In this document: positions 7,273 to 14,270 of the stretch, piece after piece
Position numbering within the stretch: the first letter of the stretch is position 1
Layout of the letters: every line of letters starts with the position of its first letter
DNA from: Bacteroidia bacterium
Lineage (GTDB): Bacteria; Bacteroidota; Bacteroidia; Bacteroidales; GCA-2748055
Length of the DNA stretch: 14,271 bases
Assembly (NCBI GenBank): GCA_004525825.1
Contig: SPBY01000023.1
Location: forward strand, 1 to 14,271
Direction: 5' to 3'
The notes under the pieces: generated by a model
Database searches by the model: none
Told to the model about the DNA's origin: nothing
The model's input: the letters and a program-made list of their open reading frames with translations, nothing else
Translations under genes and position numbers: made by a program

Positions 7273-9345
7273 CTACCACAGCAAAATCTGTTGGTGAAGT
7301 TTTTCCAGAAAGGCCAGCTCGGCCGCAAATTGCCAGTCGAAGCTGGTACTTTGATTGGCCAGGTGCCGGTGATGGTCCTGGTCGAGCAGGTAGCCTTCCG
7401 GCTTGGTCAGAACGCGGGTTTGGCCATAGACTTGCTCTAAGCCTGTCTTCAGAGTAACAAACTTTTCGGACAACTGCTGAACTGCCTTCAGGGCCTCCTG
7501 TGCCTCCTGCTCGTCCCCGGAGGTATCATACGCTTTCAGCACCAGCAGTGCTTCGGCAGAAAAGCTGACCAGTTGGTTCACCTGTTCGTAAACCTCCAGG
7601 CGGTACTGGTTGCGGTTTGCTTCCATTTTCATGGTGGCAATTGTAGCAGCGATCTCCTTCGAATCCTCTATGATAGACGTGGCCGCATCGAGCCTGGAAG
7701 CATGCTTTTCGGTCCAACTCCCTTTCTCCCCGGAAAATGGCAGATCAATCACCCCTTCCTCCAGCGGATTATCCATGGTCCGAAGTCGGTTACGCACGTT
7801 GGACTGCAGCAAAGCGGCACTCCACCACCCCACCATCTTTTCCAGCTGGTCCACAAAGCCATACTCCTCTCCTGCCAGGGCATGGGCATACTCCCGCTGC
7901 CGGTAAGCGGCCTTGATCTCTTCCTTGCTTCTCCGGCCGCCCGACCAGCTGTATTCAGCAAAGGCCAGGATACCGCGCATATAGAGTTCAAAATGAGGCG
8001 AATCGTCATCCCAAAGGGTGAGTAGCAATCCATCGATCTTTTTCTCAATGGAGGTCATGGCAAAGGAGCGGATATTATCCATGTTGCTCTCTTCCTGGGG
8101 CATCAGCTCCCAGCGGGTCTGACCGGCCGTGGCACCCATCACAGGCAGACCATGTTCGGAGAACCATTCCATGGCTTTGATGTTGCCTTCAGACTGGGGA
8201 TCGCTGTAGTTCCAACGCATATAAATACAGTTCTTGGGAAAGAGATCCAGCGACTCCACCAATAGGTGCTCATTCTCCGCCCACATGCTGTCTATTTCTT
8301 CCCGGGTGTATCGGGTATCGAACATGGGACGGTAAAGTCCCGCATACTTGATGGGCATGTCGTCCCAAAATATAGGGGTGCGTCCATGCTCTTCGGCAAA
8401 CTCACATACTTTGCTCAACCAGGTTAGTTGCAGCTCCAATTCAGAAAGACCACTTCCCCGGCCGGTGGTATGCACTTCGTCGCCTCCCACATGCAGGTAC
8501 CGACCATCGGGCATGGCCTCCATGGCATCCAGGTACAGATCAAACTGAACCTCGTATGTTCTTGGATCCAGGGGATTGAAGGCCCAGTCACTCTCCGGGT
8601 CGTCGCGCAGGTCCTTATATTCGTCATGTTTTAGAATAAAAGAGGCGTGACCCAGGCCCTGTACCAGGGGACTGATCTCGATGTTGCGGGCCATGGCATA
8701 GTCGCTCAGTTGCTTCCACTCTTCCATGCTCAAGGCATCCCCGGAACCTACCAGGGGCTGACGTTGATAGGCCAGTTTATCTTCTACCTCGACGATGATG
8801 GCATTGACCTTATAGAAGGCCAGCTGATCCATCAAGTGGTAGTAGTATTCCTTCTTCTCCATGTGGTGCTTTACATCGATATGTATGGCCCTGTAAGCCA
8901 GCTCGGGGGAATCTTTGATGGTGCACATGGGAAGGGGAACTCCCTGATCCTCGGCATCGGTCATCAGCTGCTGCAGGGTCATCCATCCGTAAAGTAGTCC
9001 GGCCCGCTTGGATCCGGAAATGGTCACCTGGTCGCGGTGGATCTCGAGGATGTACTCTTCATCTCCCATCTCCGCATGCTTGTCCATCCGGAATACTACC
9101 TGGGGTTCAGACAGGGTATTGGTCTCTTCCAAATGTTCTACATACTCGGGAGGAAGTGGTAAATTGATTCCATCTGCCAGTCGATAATGCCTGAGGGATC
9201 CGGGCAGCAGGTCGCTGTCCCCGGTAATCTCAACGCTCTTGGGCTGAGGCAGAAGCTTGAAATCCCCGGTGGATGTGCCGGTAGGGTGACAGGATGAGAG
9301 CAGCATCAAGGCTGCGGCCATCAAAACAAACAACAGGTTTTTCAT
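7273..9345 (-). CDS. GH20 beta-N-acetylhexosaminidase lipoprotein
   Basis: This is a 690-residue lipoprotein: signal MKNLLFVLMAAALMLLSSC with lipobox Cys19. Residues ~30-145 form the N-terminal GH20b-like alpha/beta domain (LLPQPKSVEITG at 31-42). The TIM barrel begins near YRAIHIDVKHHMEKKEYYYH (151-170) and contains the family signature HVGGDE (285-290), in which Asp289-Glu290 are the substrate-assisting Asp and general acid. Family 20 removes terminal GlcNAc or GalNAc from glycans and glycoconjugates. The barrel ends near residue 480 (LLLTLWDDDSPHFELY..FAEYSW), and the last ~190 residues are helical without a domain I recognise. Its ATG overlaps the stop of the AlkD-like gene (ATGA, 9342-9345), so translation is coupled. 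It lies 52 bp ahead of the first DUF1080 gene. Codon use is visibly richer in G and C than the DUF1080 and S9 genes. Confidence 0.93.
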   Translation of the reverse strand: MKNLLFVLMAAALMLLSSCHPTGTSTGDFKLLPQPKSVEITGDSDLLPGSLRHYRLADGINLPLPPEYVEHLEETNTLSEPQVVFRMDKHAEMGDEEYILEIHRDQVTISGSKRAGLLYGWMTLQQLMTDAEDQGVPLPMCTIKDSPELAYRAIHIDVKHHMEKKEYYYHLMDQLAFYKVNAIIVEVEDKLAYQRQPLVGSGDALSMEEWKQLSDYAMARNIEISPLVQGLGHASFILKHDEYKDLRDDPESDWAFNPLDPRTYEVQFDLYLDAMEAMPDGRYLHVGGDEVHTTGRGSGLSELELQLTWLSKVCEFAEEHGRTPIFWDDMPIKYAGLYRPMFDTRYTREEIDSMWAENEHLLVESLDLFPKNCIYMRWNYSDPQSEGNIKAMEWFSEHGLPVMGATAGQTRWELMPQEESNMDNIRSFAMTSIEKKIDGLLLTLWDDDSPHFELYMRGILAFAEYSWSGGRRSKEEIKAAYRQREYAHALAGEEYGFVDQLEKMVGWWSAALLQSNVRNRLRTMDNPLEEGVIDLPFSGEKGSWTEKHASRLDAATSIIEDSKEIAATIATMKMEANRNQYRLEVYEQVNQLVSFSAEALLVLKAYDTSGDEQEAQEALKAVQQLSEKFVTLKTGLEQVYGQTRVLTKPEGYLLDQDHHRHLANQSTSFDWQFAAELAFLEKLHQQILLW

Positions 9346-10055
9346 GGATTCCTAAGTTTTTTGCGGTAGTATCTGAGTGCATTTCGTTTTACTTCCCAGG
9401 TGGTATGTTTCACATGCCTGCTGAGGAATTTGAGCACAAAGTCTTCGTCAATTTTTGAGTATTCCCGCATGACCCAACCCACAGCAGTTTTGGCAAATCG
9501 TTCATCCCGCCGGATCAGGAAATCTGAGAACCTCTCTACGTCTTTCGTGTGCTCACTAAACCGTTTCGAAGCTGCAAATGGAACCAGGGAGGCTCTGGCT
9601 TTCCAGAGGTAGGGATTGCGGTTCCATTTCTTCAGGGTCCAGAGAACTTCGCGGTCGCCCGAATCCACCAGGGGTGCAAGAACTTTCACCGAAAGCCAAT
9701 CTGTAGTGTTCCAGTCATATATATAACGGTCGTCGAACCAGTCCGAGAGGATGCTTAATAAAAAAGAGTTTTTCTGCTTCCCCAGCCAGAACAACTGGAT
9801 GTAGAGAATGGCTGCCAGTTTGTGTTCGGCCAGCTTGCTTCTCATCAGTCCATTGACCAGGCTCACCTGCCTGTTCATGGGCAATTGGTCCAGACCTTCG
9901 TCCTGGTTCATCTCCAGCAAAAGCTTCCTGATTTCGGTGATGCCGGTTCCTACAAAGCGAATTTCGCCTTTCATGTAGCGGTTCCACCAGTCTGCTTTTT
10001 GGGGTACCGATCTATCTTCTAATTCCTGAACAAAGGTCTCTGCCAGCTGATTCAT
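9342..10055 (-). CDS. AlkD-like DNA alkylation repair protein
   Basis: This is a 237-residue all-helical cytoplasmic protein of the AlkC/AlkD HEAT-like repeat family of DNA glycosylases, which excise alkylated bases such as N3-methyladenine and N7-methylguanine. The key residues of Bacillus cereus AlkD (Trp109, Asp113, Arg148, Trp187) are matched by Trp115 and Asp119 in DWNTTDW, Arg154 in WKARASLVPF, and Trp194 in KTAVGWVMREY; the Asp-to-Arg spacing of 35 is identical. Length agrees with the family (about 220-240). The ATG at 10055 follows a divergent 66-bp intergenic region shared with the esterase gene. Its stop overlaps the start of the GH20 gene by four bases, an odd pairing of a repair enzyme with a secreted glycosidase. 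The pairing probably reflects sharing of a promoter rather than function. Confidence 0.9.
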   Translation of the reverse strand: MNQLAETFVQELEDRSVPQKADWWNRYMKGEIRFVGTGITEIRKLLLEMNQDEGLDQLPMNRQVSLVNGLMRSKLAEHKLAAILYIQLFWLGKQKNSFLLSILSDWFDDRYIYDWNTTDWLSVKVLAPLVDSGDREVLWTLKKWNRNPYLWKARASLVPFAASKRFSEHTKDVERFSDFLIRRDERFAKTAVGWVMREYSKIDEDFVLKFLSRHVKHTTWEVKRNALRYYRKKLRNP

Positions 10056-10089
10056 CCACGCTTAGGATAGGGTTCTAAAATAGCTTTTT

Positions 10090-10097
10090 TATCTTTG
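10090..10097 (+). promoter_or_regulatory. Candidate -7 promoter element of the esterase gene
   Basis: TATCTTTG at 10090-10097 is a perfect match to the Bacteroidota -7 consensus TAnnTTTG and lies about 25 bp before the ATG at 10122, leaving a short A-rich leader. No clear TTTG -33 element sits 19-21 bases upstream. The minus-strand AlkD gene has only a weak -7-like TATTTTAG (positions 10075-10082 read on the minus strand). Confidence 0.5.
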
Positions 10098-10121
10098 ACT
10101 ATACCTATCAGCTTATAAAAA

Positions 10122-10952
10122 ATGAAAACCATGAAACGTTCCCTTTTAACCCTCCTGCTGGCAGCCTTTTGCCTGGTGATCTTTGCCCAGTCTACAGAGT
10201 ACACTACCAAGGAAAATATCCACTATTATTCCGAGACGGACAATCAAAACGATGAATACATCCATGAGCGCTGTGTCCTGGATGTTTATTATCCTGAAGG
10301 GATCGAAGATTTTCCCACGGTGGTCTGGTTTCACGGGGGCGGACTTACCGGAGGGAACAAATTTATTCCTCAGGAACTGAAAGAACAAAGAATGGCCGTA
10401 GTGGCTGTGAACTACCGCCTGTACCCAAAAATCAAGGCGCCTGTTTACATTGAAGATGCTGCTGCAGCTGTGGCCTGGGTATTCAAACACATCGAAGAGT
10501 TTGGAGGGGATCCGGACCTGATCTTCATATCGGGCCACTCAGCCGGGGGATACCTCACCAGCATGGTGGGACTGGATAAAAGGTGGCTGAAGAAGCACGA
10601 TATAGACGCCAACGACATCGCCGGACTGATTCCCTTCAGTGGTCATACCATCACCCATTTTACTGTCAGGGAGGAAAGAGGAATTGAAGGAACCCAACCC
10701 ATTGTGGACGATCTGGCTCCCCTCTTCCATGTTCGGAAAGACGCTCCACCCCTCTTGTTAATCACCGGCGACCGGGAACTGGAAATGATGGGCAGGTATG
10801 AGGAGAACGCCTATATGATGCGCATGATGAAGGTGGTGGGCCACCCCGATACCAGGCTCTACGAAATGGATGGCTACGGGCACAATATGCTGACACCTGC
10901 CTATCCCTTGCTAATCAATGAGGTAAGACGCATTAGCAAACTGAAAGATTAA
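10122..10952 (+). CDS. Secreted alpha/beta-hydrolase (esterase/lipase-like)
   Basis: This encodes 276 residues with a signal peptide (MKTMKRSLLTLLLAAFCLVIFAQ); a second in-frame ATG at 10131 would give an equally good signal. The sequence is of the alpha/beta-hydrolase fold-3 / BD-FAE type: oxyanion-hole HGGG at 71-74, nucleophile elbow GHSAGG with Ser140, acid Asp217 in LLLITGDREL and His254 in GYGHNM. These enzymes hydrolyse carboxylic esters, for example acetyl or feruloyl groups on polysaccharides; the substrate cannot be read from the sequence. It faces the opposite way from the AlkD-GH20 genes, sharing a 66-bp intergenic region, and converges on the zinc-ribbon gene. Periplasmic location is inferred from the signal peptide. 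Confidence 0.9.
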   Translation: MKTMKRSLLTLLLAAFCLVIFAQSTEYTTKENIHYYSETDNQNDEYIHERCVLDVYYPEGIEDFPTVVWFHGGGLTGGNKFIPQELKEQRMAVVAVNYRLYPKIKAPVYIEDAAAAVAWVFKHIEEFGGDPDLIFISGHSAGGYLTSMVGLDKRWLKKHDIDANDIAGLIPFSGHTITHFTVREERGIEGTQPIVDDLAPLFHVRKDAPPLLLITGDRELEMMGRYEENAYMMRMMKVVGHPDTRLYEMDGYGHNMLTPAYPLLINEVRRISKLKD

Positions 10953-10970
10953 AAGGAAACTTCCCGGAAG

Positions 10971-11027
10971 ACGATGCCCTCATAGGGCCATAATCGTGAA
11001 AACAAGTACAGTTTTCATGTGTTTTTT
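10971..11027 (+). terminator. Hairpins between convergent genes, possible terminator
   Basis: The first hairpin pairs ACGATGCCCT with AGGGC...ATCGT (10971-10997): a GCCCT/AGGGC stem with a CAT loop, extended by ACGAT/ATCGT across a four-base bulge. The second pairs GAAAAC (10998-11003) with GTTTTC (11011-11016) and is followed within six bases by six T residues (11022-11027), as for a rho-independent terminator on the plus strand. Together they could end the esterase transcript. On the minus strand no T tract follows, so termination of the zinc-ribbon gene is less clear. Confidence 0.4.
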
Positions 11028-11041
11028 GCATGTGAGTTGGC

Positions 11042-11251
11042 TTAAGACCTGAACCAGAACACATAGGTGCATTCTGAACATACAAAACAGCGGGCCGTTT
11101 TGTTGGCAAAGTCCACATCAAACAGACTGGCCACCGCAGTGTTCATCTGTGCTCTGGTCTCAATAAACTGGTCGTTGTCGCAGACAGGACAGATCAGTTT
11201 CCGGTCCTTGACCATCACCGTATCGGGTTTTCTTTTGCTGAATCGTGTCAT
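11042..11251 (-). CDS. Small zinc-ribbon protein
   Basis: This is a 69-residue protein starting at ATG 11251. A longer reading frame exists upstream to 11431, but its residues are not family-like and it runs through the antisense register of the RidA fragment, so the short start is preferred. The two knuckles are CPVC (21-24) and CSEC (58-61), with an extra Cys55 giving CFVCSEC. The segment between, with SLFDVDFANKTARCFVC, resembles the DUF2082-type nucleic-acid-binding zinc ribbon (C..C....SxLFDV......C..C.Y.xF). A Lys/Arg-rich N-terminus would suit nucleic-acid binding. Zinc binding is strongly suggested by the cysteine spacing; the biological role is unknown. It is a lone gene, converging with the esterase. 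Confidence 0.75.
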   Translation of the reverse strand: MTRFSKRKPDTVMVKDRKLICPVCDNDQFIETRAQMNTAVASLFDVDFANKTARCFVCSECTYVFWFRS

Positions 11252-11319
11252 ATGTAATGGGGCTTTGAAATTATGAGTCAAGTTAAGGATTCCTCGTAGG
11301 ATAGTGAAAGAAGAAGGGA

Positions 11320-11397
11320 TTAATCCACGACTGCACGGGAGTAGCCAACGATGTCTTCCCAGGGTGCCCCGGAGGAATACTTTTTCTTTGTTGTCAT
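11320..11397 (-). pseudogene. Truncated 5' fragment of a RidA-family gene
   Basis: ATG at 11397 with an A-rich leader (AAAAAACT) begins a 25-codon frame reading MTTKKKYSSGAPWEDIVGYSRAVVD before TAA at 11320-11322; the core is SSGAPWEDIVGYSRAV. This is the diagnostic N-terminus of a RidA (YjgF/YER057c/UK114) subfamily, normally followed by a GN.I.VSGTTA segment and about 100 more residues. None of these appear in any frame before the zinc-ribbon gene, so only the start of the gene survives. RidA proteins deaminate reactive enamine/imine intermediates; this fragment is too short to do so. The remnant is a direct reading; the subfamily identification is from memory of the motif and not searched. 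Confidence 0.6.
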
Positions 11398-11490
11398 AGT
11401 TTTTTAATATTTGACTCCAACAATATAACAATCTATTGGCTCTGAAACCAGTGATGTAGTCAGGCCTATCTTAAAAATCTGTCAAAAAAC

Positions 11491-11521
11491 ATTGCAATAT
11501 GTATACATATCTATAAGTTAT
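11491..11521 (+). promoter_or_regulatory. Promoter-like region with a 14-bp palindrome upstream of the lipoprotein gene
   Basis: ATATGTATACATAT at 11497-11510 is a perfect 14-bp palindrome, preceded by the overlapping 8-bp palindrome ATTGCAAT (11491-11498). A TTG at 11492-11494 and TAAGTTAT at 11514-11521 (6 of 8 to TAnnTTTG) have a 19-base spacer, and the palindrome fills most of it, which is where a repressor operator would act. Another weak element pair (TTG 11521-11523, TAAACTTA 11544-11551) lies closer to the gene. All of this is inference from pattern. Confidence 0.3.
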
Positions 11522-11563
11522 TGTGTATATTGGACACATTAAATAAACTTAAGAAAACAAAAT

Positions 11564-11947
11564 ATGAAAAACATTACCCTTAAAAATTTCGCTCTGCTTT
11601 TAGCAGTTATGTTTGCACTCTCCTCCTGCGCATCCATGAGAGTCGCCAAAGATCCCAATGCTCAATACATGGGCGACTGGGAATATGTGGTGGAAGAACT
11701 TCCTGTAGATATTGATGGTACTATGGTACTATCCACAGTGGAAGGAGTCCTTAAGGTTGTTCTGGTCAATCCCATGGGCGATCTGGAGATTGAAGGAGCC
11801 TCCATCGTGGATGGTACATTTAAAGCCGAGTTTGATGCACAGGGAAATTTAGTAGAACTGGGAGGTAAATTTGACGGGGATACTTACAATGGCTTACTCA
11901 TTGTCCAGGACACAGAGTTTGTGATGAAAGCCAAAAAAGTGAAATAG
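11564..11947 (+). CDS. Small lipoprotein, beta-rich, unknown function
   Basis: This encodes 127 residues: signal peptide MKNITLKNFALLLAVMFALSSC with lipobox LSSC and lipidated Cys22, then ASMRVAKDPNAQYMGDWEYVVEELP and a series of short strands (GTMVLSTVEG, LKVVLVN, GDLEIEGASIVDG, GLLIVQDTEFVMKAKKVK). The mature ~105 residues look like a small beta-barrel or sandwich, lipocalin-like in pattern (GxW near the start), but I cannot assign a family. No catalytic motif is visible. It lies 15 bp upstream of the isomerase/epimerase-like gene on the same strand, so the two are probably co-transcribed from the AT-rich region upstream. Location is inferred as membrane-anchored in the periplasm; the +2 residue after Cys is Ser, with no strong sorting signal readable. 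Confidence 0.75.
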   Translation: MKNITLKNFALLLAVMFALSSCASMRVAKDPNAQYMGDWEYVVEELPVDIDGTMVLSTVEGVLKVVLVNPMGDLEIEGASIVDGTFKAEFDAQGNLVELGGKFDGDTYNGLLIVQDTEFVMKAKKVK

Positions 11948-11962
11948 TTTTCAAATGAAGGG

Positions 11963-12925
11963 ATGAGAAGACGTACATTTCTCCGGAATTCGACGGCCGC
12001 AGTTGCAGGGGTATCCTTGCTCAACGCAGGATTTATCTCCCACAGGGCCGCCATTTCAAGAGATATTGGCATCCAGCTCTATACTCTGGCCAAACCCCTC
12101 TCCGATGATTTTCCCGGGGTCATCAAGAAACTGGCAGAATTCGGATACAAGAACCTGGAGTTTGCCGGTCCTTACTACTTCAGTACGGAAGAGGAGATCA
12201 GGAACGATCCTTTGATCAGCATGATGGGATTGACAGGATACGGATACCATGGACACACGCCCAAGGAGATCCGTACGATGCTGGACGATCTGGATTTAAC
12301 ATCCAAATCTGCCCACATCGATGATTCTTCCCTGATGCACAGCATGGATGAGGCCATTAATGCTGCCAAGATCATTGGCCAGGAGTACATTTTAAGTCCC
12401 ATGTTCATCGGACAATCGGCCGATGACTACAAAGCGGCTGCCGAACTTTACAACAAGTTTGGGGAAAAATGCAAATCTGCCGGCATACAGTATGGTTATC
12501 ATACCCACAGCCAGGAGTTTGCAGTGTATGACGGAATGACCGGCTTTGATATCCTGGTACAAAACACCGATCCTGATCTTTGCTGCTTTGAACTGGATTT
12601 GTTCTGGGCCGAGGTGGCCGGAGTAGACCCGGTGAAACTGATCAGGCAGTATCCGGGAAGGGTGAAGCTGCTTCATATCAAGGAGATGAAACAGAAGATG
12701 GACAAGGTCTATGCCTCCAATGAGCCTTTCGAGAACATGGCCATTGCCATGGAACTTATGGGCATGCAAACCATCATTGGGGAGGGCATTATCGACTTTA
12801 AAGGCATCATCGACCAGGTGGATGATTCAGGAATTGACTACATGGTAATCGAGAGCGATTTCCCTCCCGAACCCATCAAATTTGCCGAGGAGAGTATTAA
12901 AAACCTGAAACAAATCCTTTCCTAG
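11963..12925 (+). CDS. Tat-exported sugar isomerase/epimerase-like TIM-barrel protein
   Basis: This encodes 320 residues of the xylose-isomerase-like TIM-barrel family (AP endonuclease 2 superfamily, PF01261-type). The N-terminus MRRRTFLRNSTAAVAGVSLL carries a twin-arginine motif (RRRTFLR) and hydrophobic core, so it is probably folded in the cytoplasm and exported through Tat. Barrel motifs include GYHTHSQEF (178-186), FELDLFWAEVAG (209-220), KLLHIKEMK (235-243) and VIESDFPP (295-302), matching the usual HxH, ExD, H and E metal-ligand positions for a divalent cation. Relatives include sugar isomerases and epimerases, and some act in 3-keto-sugar pathways alongside DUF1080 proteins. The exact reaction is not assignable. 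It follows the lipoprotein gene by 15 bp. The 64 bp to kynureninase contain no clear terminator. Confidence 0.88.
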   Translation: MRRRTFLRNSTAAVAGVSLLNAGFISHRAAISRDIGIQLYTLAKPLSDDFPGVIKKLAEFGYKNLEFAGPYYFSTEEEIRNDPLISMMGLTGYGYHGHTPKEIRTMLDDLDLTSKSAHIDDSSLMHSMDEAINAAKIIGQEYILSPMFIGQSADDYKAAAELYNKFGEKCKSAGIQYGYHTHSQEFAVYDGMTGFDILVQNTDPDLCCFELDLFWAEVAGVDPVKLIRQYPGRVKLLHIKEMKQKMDKVYASNEPFENMAIAMELMGMQTIIGEGIIDFKGIIDQVDDSGIDYMVIESDFPPEPIKFAEESIKNLKQILS

Positions 12926-12989
12926 AGGTGTGAATTCATATTTGATCTCCTGCTGGAATTCCATTGGAACCCACAGTACCATTGGAAGT

Positions 12990-14270
12990 TCAGGTCACCT
13001 GGTCCCTCGAGCCGGGGTAGCGCTCATAGGTCTTCTTTTCCATGATCTCCCTCAACTGCTGCACAGCCAGGAAGATCTCTTCGTAGCTAGTGTATAAAGG
13101 CGTGATTCCCAGTCGAATATTATTAGGTTCGCGGAAATCGGGGATGACCACATTTCCCCCGGTACCAGGATCGGTCAGAGCCTTGCAAATGCGATAGCCT
13201 TCGGCATGCTTCAGAGCGACGTGAGACCCCCTTTTTTCGGACAATTCGGGAGAGCCGATCCTGAATCCGTGCTTGAGCAGCCATTCATTGGCCAGGGAGA
13301 TAAGGTATTCCCCCTGGGCCACGCTTTTCTGCCGGAGAGAACCGATCCCGGCCTCCAACACCATGTCGAGCGAGGGTTCCAATCCCGATATGGAGATTAC
13401 CGGCGGGGTACCGGTCAGAAATTTTCGGATTCCCTTCGATTCCCGGTAGTTTAGTTTAAACTCAAAGGGATTCTGCTCCCCAAACCATCCCTGGATGGGA
13501 TTCACCATCTTCTCCTGCAGCTCCCTTTTCACATACAAAAACGCAGGGGAACCCGGTCCCCCGTTCAAATACTTGTAGGTACAGCCGATGGCCAGGTCCA
13601 CATTGGCCCTGTTCAGGCTCACAGGTACCGCTCCCACCGAATGACTCAGATCCCATAGCATCAGGGCTCCATGCATATGGGCCAGCTCGGTCACCCGCTC
13701 CATATCATACATGTAGGCACTTTTATAAGCCACGTGCGAAAGGGTAACCAGCGCCGTACGCTGACTGATGATCCTCACAAACTCGGTCATGTCCGAAGAG
13801 ATCCCGTCGGGCGATTTCAAGAGCCTCAGGCTAAGGTTCCCGCCAAACTGCTTGACCAGTCCCTGGAGAATGTAGAGATCGGAGGGAAAATTCATGTCAT
13901 CGGAAAGAATCTCTGTCCTCTCCTCTTTGAGCTTCAGGGCCCCGTAGGCCAATTTGTAAAGATTGACTGAAGTAGAATCGGAAACAATCACCTCATCGGG
14001 ATGTGCCCCGATGATCTGGGCAATCTTCTTTCCAAGGCGGGCCGACTGCTGGTACCATCCTTCGTTCCAGCTTCGTATGAGCCGTTGGCCCCATTGCTCC
14101 CTGATGGCTGTTTCCATATGATCCACCGTTTTATCGGGGAGCCTGCCCAGCGAATTGCCATCCAGGTAGATGATGGAAGGATCTTTGATCACAAAACGCT
14201 GTCTGAAATGCTTCAGGGGATCATCCTGATCCAGCATTCTGGCATGTTGAAGTGTATTTTGGTCGGTCAT
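12990..14270 (-). CDS. kynU: Kynureninase
   Basis: This is a 426-residue PLP enzyme that cleaves kynurenine or 3-hydroxykynurenine to (hydroxy)anthranilate and alanine (EC 3.7.1.3), in tryptophan catabolism or NAD synthesis. It is a fold-type I aminotransferase-like protein. Signature segments are YLDGNSLG (35-42), SDSTSVNLYK (97-106), LWDLSHSVGAVPV (205-217) with Asp207 contacting the PLP ring nitrogen, CTYKYLNGGPG (230-240) with Lys233 as the Schiff-base lysine, and FLTGTPP (284-290). Length agrees with the family (about 415-430). No signal peptide, so cytoplasmic. ATG 14270 is one base from the window edge; a longer frame upstream cannot be excluded, but MTDQNTLQHARMLDQDDPL matches a usual start. 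It faces the isomerase gene tail-to-tail and no other kynurenine-pathway gene is visible here. Confidence 0.96.
   Translation of the reverse strand: MTDQNTLQHARMLDQDDPLKHFRQRFVIKDPSIIYLDGNSLGRLPDKTVDHMETAIREQWGQRLIRSWNEGWYQQSARLGKKIAQIIGAHPDEVIVSDSTSVNLYKLAYGALKLKEERTEILSDDMNFPSDLYILQGLVKQFGGNLSLRLLKSPDGISSDMTEFVRIISQRTALVTLSHVAYKSAYMYDMERVTELAHMHGALMLWDLSHSVGAVPVSLNRANVDLAIGCTYKYLNGGPGSPAFLYVKRELQEKMVNPIQGWFGEQNPFEFKLNYRESKGIRKFLTGTPPVISISGLEPSLDMVLEAGIGSLRQKSVAQGEYLISLANEWLLKHGFRIGSPELSEKRGSHVALKHAEGYRICKALTDPGTGGNVVIPDFREPNNIRLGITPLYTSYEEIFLAVQQLREIMEKKTYERYPGSRDQVT

Larger units (their letters stand above)
11252..11563. other. 312-bp intergenic region between zinc-ribbon and lipoprotein genes
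   Basis: It holds the RidA fragment (11320-11397) and, nearer the lipoprotein gene, an AT-rich stretch with the palindrome and promoter-like elements described separately. I find no tRNA, no insertion-sequence ends and no other supported coding frame. The region 11398-11490 shows nothing distinctive beyond AT-rich sequence. Confidence 0.6.

Noticed and set aside
7573..8025. 150-codon plus-strand open frame opposite the GH20 gene
   Set aside because: It mirrors the G+C-rich codons of GH20 on the other strand and has no recognisable motif; no promoter or start context.
8647..8997. 116-codon plus-strand open frame opposite the GH20 catalytic domain
   Set aside because: Antisense shadow of the TIM-barrel coding sequence without independent support.
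11252..11431. 60-codon N-terminal extension of the zinc-ribbon protein
   Set aside because: It runs in another register through the RidA fragment and has no zinc-ribbon family resemblance; ATG 11251 gives the expected small protein.
12392..12769. 125-codon minus-strand open frame opposite the TIM-barrel isomerase
   Set aside because: Antisense shadow; His-rich translation without family resemblance.
12961..12987. Direct repeat of CCATTGGAA (12961-12969 and 12979-12987) between the isomerase and kynureninase genes
   Set aside because: Only nine bases, two copies, no mobile element or integration gene nearby; probably chance.
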